Of a stretch of 64,000 nucleotides of DNA, positions 25,601-36,910 are shown piece after piece; the first letter of the stretch is position 1, and every line of letters starts with the position of its first letter. The stretch is taken from positions 808,457-872,456 of the forward strand of contig JXTC01000041.1 of the NCBI GenBank assembly GCA_002914845.1, in the 5' to 3' direction. The position numbers were made by a program, and so were the translations under genes. The notes below the pieces were generated by a model. The model searched no databases. It had not been told where the DNA came from and saw only the letters and a list, made by a program, of their open reading frames with translations. This stretch comes from Trema orientale. Taxonomy: Eukaryota > Streptophyta > Magnoliopsida > Rosales > Cannabaceae.

Positions 25601-26911
25601 GTTTTAAGTAAGTCAGATTCATTTGTTGAATTGATGTGGAACTTATGACTCATTTGGTGGAAATAATATCTTTTTTCATCTGTCTTGTAGGTTCTTTGGC
25701 ATCTTCTCCAGATCCCAAAATAATTCTGGAAGTTCTGAACTTTTTGCTGTCTTCTGAGGTAATATAGACTCAAAAGTATGTGTTGAATCTAAAGTTTTCG
25801 TACAATACCATAAATTGTTGTATCTCGAATCTAATTATTCAGTATTGCATTTACCTCGAAATTTAATCAAGGTTCGTAGTCAAGATGCTGTTTTTGGCCT
25901 TGCTGTTGGCATTGAGGGACGTGAAGTAGCTTGGACATGGCTAAAGGTAATATTCACTTTTGGGGTGTTAAATTACTGCCGTTTATGCTAACAGAACAGT
26001 AAACAAAGCATCCTGAAGAAATTCTTTAGGATGCTGACTGGAGATTAAATGAAGATGAAACTAATAAGCATTGCATATACAACAGTCTCTATCTACTAAT
26101 GCTCTTCGTGTAACCTGGATTTTAGGGGGAAAGAAAAGAAATTTTAAGGGATTTCACTTCTCATTTGGGTTGTAACAAAAATGAAGGATTTATTTATTTA
26201 ATTTTTTTTAAAGGGGTGGTTGGTGGTAAATTTAATATAACCTGGGGAAAACATTTCTAAAAAAATTCTTTTAAACCTTATTGAACTTAAAGAAAATGTT
26301 TCTTCCTTTCCAATTGTGTTTTCCCGCGTAATTTTATTTCTTGGCAAATTTGAGTTCCAAACGCCTAAAATAAGGAAAATAATAAATAAATAATAGATTG
26401 CCTTATGCATGTCATGTATGTTGTTTGTGAAATTTCATTATGCTTGTCAGTGCAGTTTCCCTTATATTCCCATATTCATGCTTTCAATGATCTGAATGTA
26501 GGATAACTGGGAGCACATCTCAAAAACCTGGGGTTCTGGATTTTTGATAACTCGCTTTGTCAGTGCAATCGTGTCACCAGTTTGTTCTCTCTCTTTATCT
26601 AACTCCCTTTGAAGTTCATTCCTGAAGTTTGTTTCAATGCCTCTGGTCTATTAAGTCGGTCAGTAGTAGTTTAAGGGATTCTTTTTAATTCTTTTTTCTC
26701 ATCGGCTCATCTTTTTCCACAGTTTGCTTCATTTGAGAAGGTCAAGGAGATAGAGGAGTTCTTTGCCAGCCGAACTAAGCCCGCAATTGCTAGAACCTTG
26801 AAGCAGAGCATTGAGCGGGTGAACATCAATGCGAAATGGGTTCAGAGCGTCCAGAGTGAGAAAGATCTTGCTGAGGCTGTTACGGAATTGGCACATAGAA
26901 AATACTTCTAA
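19665..26911 (+). CDS. APM1: M1 zinc aminopeptidase (aminopeptidase M1 / puromycin-sensitive type), copy 2, complete
   Basis: Exons: 19665-19880, 20466-20611, 20760-20862, 21217-21403, 21490-21583, 21767-21920, 22044-22148, 22232-22348, 22430-22543, 23411-23593, 23709-24030, 24108-24229, 24304-24401, 25230-25407, 25493-25607, 25691-25758, 25872-25946, 26502-26579, 26723-26911 (TAA). Exon lengths sum to 2664 nt, or 887 residues, the usual family size. Landmarks: GAMEN exopeptidase motif at 271-275; HELAH zinc motif at 307-311 with the third ligand E330 in LNEGF; transition-state Tyr392 in ISYRKGAS. The C-terminal ERAP1-like helical region follows. No signal peptide is evident at [13 protein letters not shown], which fits a cytosolic or peripheral membrane enzyme. 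Copy 1 matches exon for exon, except that exon 11 here is 12 nt longer in a divergent linker loop. Exon 13 begins with GTAAGT directly after its acceptor, as in copy 1. Confidence 0.95.
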
Positions 26912-27336
26912 GCTGAAATCTTAGGACTCGAAAAGAATAACAATCTTCAATCAATAAGAAAGCATCATAAGCTGCTTAGTTTTCCGGTGTGTTAAAGAGT
27001 CAAAATCCCAGGCTCACATTTGTTAATTTGTGCATGTTTTGCTGAATGAAGGCGAAAGCTTAAACATCAGTTCAGTTTTCCACCACCTTTAGTCCTATGT
27101 TCCAACTTATGTTACCGTCGGTACTTGATGGGCGTTGTGTTTGTGTTTGTGTTTTATGTTTTCCGCAGATAATTATATATGGACCACAAGACGAAAATAG
27201 TTTATCGTGCCTACACTGCTACACATTACTTTTAGTCTCAATCGAATAAAATAAAAATAAACCAATACCGTGTTTTGTAAACACGTATCGCCTCCATTAC
27301 TTGAACATCATATAGCGTTATTCTACTTCAGCGTAA
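26912..27336. other. 3' region of aminopeptidase copy 2
   Basis: Probable 3' untranslated region and downstream spacer. An AATCAATAAGAAA stretch about 40 bases after the stop could serve as a polyadenylation signal. Nothing else was recognised before the MITE that starts at 27337. Confidence 0.45.
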
Positions 27337-27520
27337 GAATAATGCTATAGGGCACCTGTGGTGCTAGGCACCACAGTGATGTGTCAGTTTGTCACTGGAT
27401 GATTTAATTAATAAACTGGGTCCTACGTAGGTCCCACTTAAATTATAATTATGATTAGCCAGTGATAAACAGACACATCACTGTGGTGTCCAGCACCACA
27501 GGTGCCCTATAGCATTACTC
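27337..27520. mobile_element. Mutator-type MITE with 9-bp TSD TCAGCGTAA
   Basis: A 184-base element with long near-perfect inverted ends. The left end is GAATAATGCTATAGGGCACC and the right end in reverse complement is GAGTAATGCTATAGGGCACC. Pairing continues through CTGTGGTGCT, CACCACAGTGATGTGTC and TCACTGG. The direct repeat TCAGCGTAA flanks it exactly (27328-27336 and 27521-27529). A 9-bp duplication with G…C termini points to the Mutator superfamily. It lies between the convergent ends of aminopeptidase copy 2 and the PP2C gene. Confidence 0.85.
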
Positions 27521-27709
27521 TCAGCGTAAGGGTCCACAATTAGAAAAACAAATCCATGAATATTCTACAGTCGTGGTCGCAACATAACCTCAGGAAGTGT
27601 AATTACAAGCACCGTATGATTCTTATTTGGAACATACCTAAAAACACTGCCATCGCTGCCACTGTTGTTCCGACCAAGATGTCTACTACCAGTCCGTTAC
27701 ACAACTGCC

Positions 27710-28942
27710 AAGGAATGTAAATCGGGCGGGTGTTGCCAAAACTCGCCCCGCCCTGCATTGGCAATTCCCCCCCCTCTCTGCCGCCCCATTTGTGTTTATG
27801 TTTTTTTTTTTAAAATTATTTCTTCTTCTTTTTTTTTAACTTGAAAAAAAATGAATTTTTAAAATTAATCTTTATTTTTTTAATTAAAGTTAGAAAACAT
27901 TTGCATCTTTTAATTGTTAGGAACTTTGATTCAAAAATAGGATAACTGCCCAAACTTATGAAATCTGAAAACTACTTATTGTTGACTTATCCTCGATGGA
28001 CCAGATCATCCACCACTGCTACCTTCCGGCAGGTTGGTTGGTTTTTCGAAAAATAGTGTGTTTATTTTATAAATTTTTTGTCAAGAAAAGTACTTAACAT
28101 CTGGAAAAAATGGCAGCATCGTATAGCTTTTGGCGAAAAAGAGTGAAAAACAAGCCAAATACAAATAAAAAAGAACTAGTTTTGAGGTTTTCACTGAAAT
28201 TGATTATAAATAAAATTTATGAATATCACTGGTTTTGAGGTTTTCACTGAAATTGATTATAAATGAAATTTATGAATATCTTTTCCTCCTAAATACTGAA
28301 ATATAATGTCAAGTAAAATAAAGAGATTCTTGAGAAAAACAAAATAATAATAATAATAATAAAAAGAGAGACAGAATTACTTGTTTTTAAAAGTAATATT
28401 ATGTTGTTTACACATGAGTATAAGCCTTATTTTAAATATTGAAATCTTAATTGATATTTAAAAAGACTAAAAGAAAATTCCTAATCTAACTAGAAATGTA
28501 ACCCAAACAAAATCTATATAGAATAAAATTATCAAAACTCAAGAAATAATAATTTATTAATAATAATAATGCTAATTGATTTAAGTTCTACACCTTATAA
28601 TTTTAAAGCTCCTAGAAAAAAGTATATGTGTCGCGCGCACACACAATAGATATACAATTATAAAGAAAATTACTTAATGGAGAAAAAATTTTAAACCAGA
28701 AAAAGTGAAAGGGAAAAAATGGTATGAAGAAAAAAAAATTTTGATTTAGAGTTTTTCTTAAAAAAAAAAAGAAAGTAAAGTGGAGAAATCTTAATTGGGA
28801 CGGGTTTACACCCGGGCCGGGGAAAACCCGCCCCGCCCCGCTCACCCCCGGTGCAGGCCGGTGCCCCGCCCCGCATACTTCCCCGATTAAGTCGGGCCAG
28901 CCCCGCGGTACATTGCCCCGTCGGATTTTTTTGCCATCCCTA
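27710..28942. mobile_element. Non-autonomous hAT-type element with 8-bp TSD CAACTGCC
   Basis: Exact 8-bp direct repeats CAACTGCC at 27702-27709 and 28943-28950 flank about 1.23 kb. The right end in reverse complement reads TAGGGATGGCAAAAAAATCC and the left end AAGGAATGTAAATCGGG. The terminal YARNG-type pattern and 8-bp duplication are hAT hallmarks. Both ends are strikingly GC-rich with cgccccgccc words, and the interior is AT-rich with no transposase. A 53-bp tandem duplication is present at 28178-28282. Confidence 0.8.
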
Positions 28943-29459
28943 CAACTGCCCAGTCCAGTCGCACAACTTCCTGCATTGACGTTGTGAAGATTGCTGCAAT
29001 AGAAAGCAAGCAGAATATTCTGACAAAAGAAACCAGATGCCAAAACTCTTGAAAAGAAGATTTAAAAGAGAGCATTAATGATCAGGAGCTAATAATTCTA
29101 ATTTCTAAATTTGCTACTTTTATAAGCATCACGTGGTTGAAATAATACCAAGTAAACACCCCACAGAGCCTTTTAACTCGGAGGCATAATGAATACAATT
29201 TGCCCACCATGTGAAATGCATCATACTGTCTCTACCATCTATTCCTACAACAAAGCATCTAAGATTTACACAGCCTGCAGCAACTGGGCACGGCGGACAA
29301 TGAGACAGTTACAACCAGTGAAAATTCTAGAATGGGGGATGTTCTATATAGTACAACAGACGCTGCTATTCTCATTAAGCAATGAAGCCCTTGTGAAAAA
29401 ACAAATGGGCAAAACTATATTTGGATTATACGAAGTTTACATCGGGAAGTCAGGAACCA
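28943..29459. other. Probable 3' region of the PP2C gene
   Basis: About 500 bases between the hAT element and the PP2C stop codon at 29460. Likely holds the PP2C 3' untranslated region on the minus strand. No other gene was recognised. Confidence 0.45.
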
Positions 29460-31945
29460 TCATGTTTTGGTTTTAAACTTTCTTTGAGATTTCAGATCGA
29501 CAACGATCACCGTGATGTTGTCCTTGCTTCCTTTCTGAAGAGCACGGTTCGAGAGAAACTCTGCCGCTGCTTGAGCTGCAGGATCGATTCCCTCTCCCCT
29601 CTCCGAGGGAAGTGTAATGCCATTCTTTTTGTGCCAGAGAAGTATTCGCCTCCGAGCCAGGTCACATACTTCTTCATTCGTCATGACATCCCATAAACCG
29701 TCACTGGCCAGAATTAGGCAATCATCGTCTTTTGCCCGTGGAAGAAACATCACTTCTGGTTCTGGAATGATCCATGGTTTCAAGTATCTATCACCTGCAA
29801 GTCACAACAACATTAAGTACTACAGGAATTCATTTCTTTTTTGTGCCTGATGCCAGAAGGTTTCCACAAGCTATCAGATGTTAGAAACATTAATGTGCGT
29901 AAGTTCTCGTCTTCCCGTAGTGTGAAATTTATTTTCTAAGGACTCTACCAAAATTAAGAAGCACGGGAGAACTAAATAAGCAACTATCACTCAACATGAC
30001 CATTGAATCTCATTGTGCTGAAACACTTAAATTCAATGACAGATCACCATGATAGGATCCAGATTTCATGCTATAGACGATACACTGTTGTCATTACAAA
30101 GCAGGCGCTTATTACAAATCAGAACAGTATTACACGAAGGTTGTTTTACAACAGAAAATTCGCTAACTGAAAACCCACGGCCACGAATTTATATCCAGAG
30201 ATGACAAGAGAGCAAAAGATTATTAACTTAAAAAGAAACATAAGTCCTTCCCTTCCCAATGTAAACATTACGTTGGTGACTACGTATTCTAATTAAGACT
30301 TGAGTGTACCAGACAAAACCCAGATGCAGACATAAATCTAAAAACTACGTTGAAACCTAAGGTAATCAAAACCAAGTAAGTGAGAATGAAAGAAAGAAAC
30401 TAGGGTGAAGTGCGCACCAATTGATCTTGACATTGCCAGAACGCCGAAAACACGATGTCCATTCCACTGTATTACCTTGCCTCCAGCTGCTTCAATCCTA
30501 GCATATTCATCTTCCCTGTTTGGCTGAAAACATATTCTCATAATTAGTTATAAACAAAATAAAGCACTAGGAGATAAATTCTACATTTAGACACGAGATA
30601 TGACAAGAATTATAAATCAAAGATGTCTTACTTTATGATCCACTGACAATGTAATAGCTTCTTTCCCACGACAAAGAACTGCTCTTGAATCACCACAGTT
30701 AGCTACTATGACATGAGATGAGCAAACAATGGCAACAACAGCAGTTGACCCAACAGTTTCTGGGGCAATAGGGTCAAGAGTAGCTTGTCCTCCAACTTCA
30801 GCATCAACCTTAAGAAAACAATTCGTGAATGCCTTTCTCCACTGCTCTTGGCAATTATCCTTAATACTACCGTCAATCATGCCTTCTTTAACAGACTCTA
30901 TCTCCTCAGCCAAAGCCAAATGGATACGGTCACGACAATAGTTTGCAACCTGAATAGGGAAAAGTCAATGCATGACAGAAAGTTGGACCAAAAAATACAT
31001 TATTTAAATAAGGCAGTCTGAAAATAACTAAGTGACAAATCCAGTGGGAAATAAGAGTGACGGTACCTGAGAGCCTCCATGACCGTCATATACACCAAAG
31101 AAATGAACAGTCTGATGAGTCAAATACTTGCTCATGCCATCAATTACACGATCACCGACCAGCATTTGGATTGGAATTTTTAGAAAACGAGGTACAGTTG
31201 CAAGTGCATCTTCCATCTCAGGTCTTCGACCGCAAACAGACGTAAATCCCCAAAGGGGCACATAATCCACCTCAAAGACACTGCGGGCCACTACCCCTTT
31301 TTCCACAGGCAGCTGACGAACAACTTCTGATCGTTTTGAGTGAGACCCATCACCAATTTCTTCCTCAAGGCTGACTGCGACAGCAAGGGGATCATTTACT
31401 ATGTCAGCATCACCATTTGACTCCCCCAACCTTGTGATCTTTGCAACAACATCAACACTGCATATGCTTTTCTCAATGTCTACAGAATTTAATGTTCCCA
31501 CTTCAGAAATAGCGTCGAAACCAAAAAAATCCTCGATGCTACTGCTCTCGCTCGCCACTGAGCCATCAAGAATCTGATCACCTTCCACTGATAAACAATC
31601 TTCTTCCTCACTTTCGCGTGCTAAAGAATCATCACCAGAAACCCAATTGCTTTTATTTTGAGATATCATATCCGACAAAGGAGATGGCCCTCCCCTATCC
31701 TCTTTTTGAACCGAACCCGCTACAACCGTTACTTCATCGTCGAGACCACCACAATCACAGTCCTCTTCACTACCCGCTAGCCTGTCTGTAGAATTCTTAG
31801 GCACAGAATCAGATAACAAGCCAGCCGTGTCTGTCATTAGCTTAAGTCTTGTGATATCCATGTGGTTAGTAGCTATGGTTGGGTTATCACAGACTGAATT
31901 GCCTACCCCAAATGGCACCGCAACCGCCGGAGACATCTCCTCCAT
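29460..31945 (-). CDS. HAB1: Clade A protein phosphatase 2C, HAB1/HAB2 type (ABA co-receptor)
   Basis: Exons 31945-31067, 30949-30632, 30523-30418 and 29794-29460 (TGA) encode 545 residues. The start [12 protein letters not shown] matches the HAB1 N-terminus. An acidic, poorly conserved region of about 230 residues precedes the PP2C domain. Landmarks: RPEMEDA (about 241-247), metal-binding DGHGG at 287-291, [36 protein letters not shown] with D466, and GSKDN with D526. W419 in [10 protein letters not shown] is the Trp that inserts into the ABA-bound PYR/PYL receptor, so receptor inhibition should be intact. Function by family: dephosphorylates SnRK2 kinases to switch off ABA signalling, in nucleus and cytosol. 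The reading frame runs upstream of the chosen ATG to about 32002, but only non-ATG codons lie there. A 5'-leader intron is likely. Confidence 0.94.
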
Positions 31946-32638
31946 CAAAATCCTTATCCAGGTAGTACAAAAAGTTACCCCCCAACCCCTCCAAAACCAC
32001 ACAACCTGTCATTTTTCAACTAAAGTATGACCCCTTACGCCCTTTAAGAATGACCCTGGAATGTGAATGGTGGGTTTCAACAGACCATTTTCCATACCTA
32101 ATCAGCTCAATTAAGACTTAAAAAGATTATGAAGCAACAAAGTTGAGGCTTTTCGAATGTATGGATGAGCTAAAAGGTGGTGAAAACGAAATGGGTAATC
32201 AGATCTGGTCAACAACAATGGATCCCAACTTCCATTTTCGTGAAACTTTAACCCGAAATAGATAAAAATAGAGACACCCTTTTAAGCCCTGTCAACTTCT
32301 TCTTCTCTAGACTCTTCTTTATCCAACTCCATCAGCTACAGCAAGAAGCAACCAGAAAAAACAACTTTAAAATCATGAAACAAATATATATTATCTATAT
32401 GTATATATAACACACACAAACACACACACACTCACAAAATCACAAACCAATTAAAACTTAGAACCAACACCTTATCTCTAAACACAAGAAAGAAATATGA
32501 AAACGGATCATGAGAAAGTAGCCAGGAAAGGTACAGTCCCAAGAATCACAGGAAAATCCCTACAAAAGAAAGCACCCTTTTTTTCCCTCAGTTCCCTGGA
32601 TCTAAGGCAACCCACCTAAGCCTCTTGTAATTGAACTC

Positions 32639-32683
<45 letters not shown>

Positions 32684-33150
32684 AATTTATCACAATTATT
32701 AATCTAGAAAAAGAAAGAAAGAAAAGAACAATGAAAAAAGAAAGAAGAGGGACTCACAACTACCAAATTTGTCAACTGTGGAGTCTTCCCTTTAGTTAAT
32801 TTCCTTCTTCCAAAGACGTTCTTTTTTAACATTAGAAATCCATGAAAGAAAAGAATACTCTCAACAAACAAGAAATGAGGAAAATGCTTACTGTTTAATT
32901 ATAACAACTAAATCAAGATGACCTTTTTTTTTTTTTTGGTTCTTTATGATTCTTATTTAGAAAGATAAATCTGGGTGTCTGGTTGAGATTTGGAATAGCA
33001 AGAAAGAGAGTGGATGGGAAAAGATTAAAAAAATAGCAAAAACTAAAAAAAAGGGAAAAGGAAAAGACAAGAGAGAGAGAGAGTGTGTTTGTAGAGTGAG
33101 AATGAGATGGACACATGTCAAAACTAGAAGAGCATATTAAAGCATCTCCA
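31946..33150 (-). promoter_or_regulatory. PP2C 5' leader with possible leader intron
   Basis: On the minus strand, an acceptor-like TTGAAAAATGACAG ends near 32007, about 60 bases before the ATG. A donor-like ACA/GTAAGC lies near 32890. An intron of about 0.88 kb in the leader would fit clade A PP2C genes, but this is inference. A (CT)n run of about 40 bases at 32642-32680 and a shorter GA run near 33071-33083 lie in the same stretch. No coding exon was seen. Confidence 0.35.
32642..32680. repeat. (CT)n microsatellite in the PP2C leader
   Basis: An uninterrupted CT dinucleotide run of about 40 bases, reading as GA on the gene's strand. Such GA tracts in plant leaders can bind BPC/GAGA-type proteins. 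That role is inference. Confidence 0.85.
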
Positions 33151-33390
33151 CCCATCTAATGCTCATTCCTTTTTCGTCCTCTAATCCACACTTGTCCAAT
33201 GTTTATGACTCTCTGAGGGGCTTTTCTTTCATTCTGGGCTAAGTGTAGATTTTGTTAGATTTTATACGGATCGGTAAGAATGGAGTTTCTAAGAATAAGA
33301 ACCCAAAATCTAATTTATTTTCTAATGGGTTTCATCTTACTAGATTCAGATGTTATGTTAACTTTTTTTTTTTCTTTTGATAACTTATTC

Positions 33391-33571
33391 AAATCTCAAG
33401 TTTATATCAGCATATGCTTTAGAGAAATTTATTTTAAATCTCAAGTTTATATCAGCATATGCTTTAGAGAAATTTATTTTAACACACAAGGAGTAGAGTG
33501 GAAGTCATTAATTAAGCCCCACTTTTTTAAAGGAGTAGAGTGGAAGTCATTAATTAAGCCCCACTTTTTTA
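33391..33571. repeat. Two adjacent short tandem duplications (45 and 42 bp)
   Basis: A 45-base unit starting AAATCTCAAGTTTATATCAG occurs at 33391 and 33436. Immediately after, a 42-base unit starting AAGGAGTAGAGTGGAAGTC occurs at 33488 and 33530. Copies within each pair are essentially identical, so both events are recent. Confidence 0.85.
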
Positions 33572-33672
33572 AAAGAAAGAAAGAAAGCCATTTGCATCAA
33601 TTCTCATTTGCTCTTTTTATGTGTTTTTTTTTTCCCCCTCCTCTAAGCTCCTATGCATTACAGATCAGTCCT

Positions 33673-33680
33673 CCACGTGG
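33673..33680. promoter_or_regulatory. Palindromic G-box / ABRE upstream of PP2C
   Basis: CCACGTGG contains the CACGTG core bound by ABF-type bZIP factors and lies about 1.73 kb upstream of the PP2C ATG. Together with ACGTGGC at 34264-34270 it gives two ABRE-like sites in the promoter side of an ABA-pathway gene, which fits the known ABA induction of clade A PP2Cs. Function here is inference. Confidence 0.4.
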
Positions 33681-34263
33681 TCTTGATTGAGATAAGAAAA
33701 GTACAAATAATTTAGAGGAATATTTTATATATATATATTTTTGAAGCAGGAATATTTTATATTTATACTCCTAGTTATGTTCTCAAATCCAATTCAGTAG
33801 TTGAAGAGAGAGAGAGAACTCTCATATTTACAGTATAACTTACTACTTTTTTTATAAAAAAAAAAAAAAGAATAACAATAAATATAACTTATAACTTAAA
33901 ACCCAAAAATGTGGAGTTTCTCCAAAAGCGAGAAACATTCTTTACTATCATTATTGATCATTATTATTGAGATCATCATCATCATATCTTCTTTTCCCTT
34001 AAAAAAAAAAGTTACGAACTTTATGGCTGATGTATTCATTTATTTAGTTTTTTTCATTGAGGCTAAAATTTTTATTGCACACGAAAAATAGTTTGACTTG
34101 TGTTTGTGAAACCATGGGACTCGTAGTAGAAGTTGGTGATATTCCCTTGAAAAAGGTTCCTCTTTGCCAGGCTAATGTAAATGAACAAAATCGCAAATTA
34201 TATTGTAACCAAAATATATAGCTAATGAGCATAGTAACTTTGATGTTTGACCTTCTGCGCAAA

Positions 34264-34270
34264 ACGTGGC
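34264..34270 (+). promoter_or_regulatory. ABRE core ACGTGGC
   Basis: Exact match to the ACGTGKC ABRE consensus about 2.3 kb upstream of the PP2C start codon. A single short match can arise by chance. It is listed because a second ACGT-core site lies 0.6 kb closer to the gene. Confidence 0.3.
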
Positions 34271-34914
34271 ACGAGATTTAATGTTAAAAGATTGTTGAAG
34301 AAGGGTTTGCTTTTATTTTTAATTAATAAGTATACCACAAATTAAATGCTTTAATTAATAAGTATACCACAAATTAAATGCTACAGACAATCTAAAATAG
34401 ACGAAGACCAAAGATATCTCACAAATAAGTGGTTCATACTCCGTATCAATGCTGTTAATGTAACTTTATAGCTAACAGCCTAATAGGAAAATGAAACTTT
34501 GGAGTGAGATAGAGGCCATGCTAGAAGCTTTAATAATGGAAAATGATGCAATAAAAGGGCATATCAAAGGAAATGGATCTTATTAGTAGTATTTTCGAAT
34601 AAAATAATTTTGGACTTTTAAGCCTAATGGCTGAATTTTGGATTATTGTTTGAAAAATGATCATTTTTCAAACACTGTTAAACAATTACTGAATTTTTAA
34701 ATTTATTTGAAAATAACCGTTTTTCATATTTAATATATCAAAATATATTGATTCATTTGGTATTTTTTAAAACAAAATTAATTTATTTTTAAAAAAATAG
34801 ATCAACTGAAAAATAGGATAAAATTTTAAAACCACCATTTATTAAATAGATTTAACCTTGTTTTAATTGATCTAGAAAAAAGGATATTTTTTATAAATAC
34901 TCAATAATTTTTTG

Positions 34915-35424
34915 GGTTAATTACATTTTTATACCTTAGGTTTTAATTATCTGTTCAATTTAGATCTTGTGCTTTTGTTATTATCAATATTGACCTTCAG
35001 ATTTGAAATTTGTAATAAATTTATACCCTCTCTAGGTCAAATACTAATTTGACTATTGAGTTTACCAAAATACCCTTTTTAAACTTTAAGGATGTATATT
35101 TTAATACTTAATTTAAATTCAAAACTAATTAAAAATTAATAGCCAAAAATATTAAAAAATTATAATAGAAAAATCTATAAATATTAAACATTATGTATAG
35201 ACATATTTATCAACAATTTTTAAATTTGAACTTATTTAAAATATACATTTAAACTTTAAAGAGTATTTTAGTATACATAATAGTCAAAATTAGTGTTTAA
35301 CTAAGAGAGGGTATAAATTCGTTACGAGTTCTAAATCTGAAAGTCAATGTAGATAATAATCAAAACACAAAGTATAAACTGAACAAATAATCAAAATGCA
35401 AGGCACAAAAACGTAATTATTTCT
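34915..35424. mobile_element. Fold-back element with ~30-bp periodic arms (element D)
   Basis: The left arm is GGTTAATTACATTTTTATACC and the right arm in reverse complement is AGAAATAATTACGTTTTTGTGCC-like. The arms pair for about 200 bases through ttttaattatctgttcaat, gtgcttttgttattatcaat, ttgaccttcagattt and aatttataccctctc. These are again units of about 30 bases. Flanks AATTTTTTG (34906-34914) and AATTTTTTT (35425-35433) agree at 8 of 9 positions, suggesting a Mutator-like 9-bp duplication. Confidence 0.68.
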
Positions 35425-35843
35425 AATTTTTTTAGAGCTCTTTCTTAAAATAACTTTTCTAAGACCACTTTTATTGCTCTAGCTGATTAATTAACAAAAA
35501 CACCGTTTTGACAACACATAGGAAGGAGAGATGAGAGAGAATGCAAGAGAGAAAAAAAATCTGCAAATCCAATGAAACATTTGCCTATAATATGCAATTT
35601 TTAGGTGTTTAAGTTCTATAAATGCAATTTTCACTCTCTATTTATTTTTTTTCCTAGTTTGATTCCACTCCATTTTCATCAAGAAATTATAAGAATTTAT
35701 TATTCAATAAATAATAATAACATTCGAAACAATTACTGAATTGGTGACTGTTTTGAAATAGTCACTGAATTAGTAATTACGTTGAAAAAAAGTCACTAAG
35801 TTGGATTATGACCGTTTTGGATGTTAATTTATCCAGATCTAGA

Positions 35844-36700
35844 TAGAGATGTAACAATAGGCTATCCGGCCCAGTCCAACCCATTTTAAGCAGGCCCATC
35901 GCGGGCTTGGCCAGCCCAACCCATTGTTTTCGTAACTAAAGAAAAAGGATGGCCCACCCCATAGGCTACCCTATATGTGGGCTGGGCTAGGCTAGCCCAC
36001 AAGCCAGGATGGGTCGGCCCATGGGCTAGCCCATAATAGCGCATCATGGGCCAGCCCATTCTAGCCCACCATGTGCCGGCCCATTCTAGTTCAAAAAAAA
36101 AAAAAAGAAAAAAAATATTTTGTTTAACTTTAAAGTTATTTTTTTATCGAATCCTAAATAATTTACATACAATTACAAATTAATTTAAGTGTTAATTAAT
36201 AAATAACCAAAAAAATATTTACTAATATTAGAAAAATTAATTTGGTTAGAACTAAATAATTATGTAAATCATTAACAAAATTTTTATTTATGACTGTTTA
36301 TTAAAAATCTTACAAATCAAATTCAGTGGGACAATACAAAACCTTAGTTTAGTAAGGGAAAAATAGTATAAAATATTTAAGATTATACAAAACAAAATTT
36401 TCTTTTAAAAAAATAAAAGAATAAAAAAAATATAAAAATAAAAGAAGAATTGGCCAAAATGGGTCGGTCCATGATGGGTTAGAATGGGCTGGTCCACCTT
36501 AGCCCATCGTAGGTTGACCCGTCCTGGTCCAGGCCTAGCCCATCCTATGAACTTTGGTGGGCCGGGTCGGGCCGGCCCACGGGCAACAATATCATGGCCC
36601 AGCTCAGCCCACAAATAGTTGATAGGTCGGGCCGACCTATCTACAGTACCAAGACGGGCCTGGGACGGCCCATGAGTCACGGCTCATAGTTGCATCTCTA
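35844..36700. mobile_element. Non-autonomous hAT-type element with 8-bp TSD GATCTAGA
   Basis: An 857-base element between exact GATCTAGA repeats at 35836-35843 and 36701-36708. Termini are TAGAGATGTAACAATAGGC (left) and, in reverse complement, TAGAGATGCAACTATGAGCC (right). Arms are rich in GGGCTAGCCC / GGCCGGCCC palindromic words, and the AT-rich core lacks a transposase. The TAGAG start (YARNG) and 8-bp duplication support hAT. Confidence 0.85.
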
Positions 36701-36910
36701 GATCTAGAAACAGAGAGTTGACAAAAAAATATAAAGAAACTTTTTGGGTTTTTTTTTTCATTACAAGGGTAACTTTGGAAACCTGTTTATTTCTCTCACT
36801 AAAAAGTCTAGAAAAATAAAAAAATTGTACTAAAAAGTCATTTTAAGAAATACTATTAGAAAAAGTCATTAGCTCTGATAATACTACTATTCAGGTCCAT
36901 TTCCCACATA

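Noticed and set aside
31946..32002. Possible N-terminal extension of the PP2C protein upstream of MEEMSPAV
   Set aside because: The frame is open but lacks an ATG, includes low-complexity residues, and the family start is MEEM.
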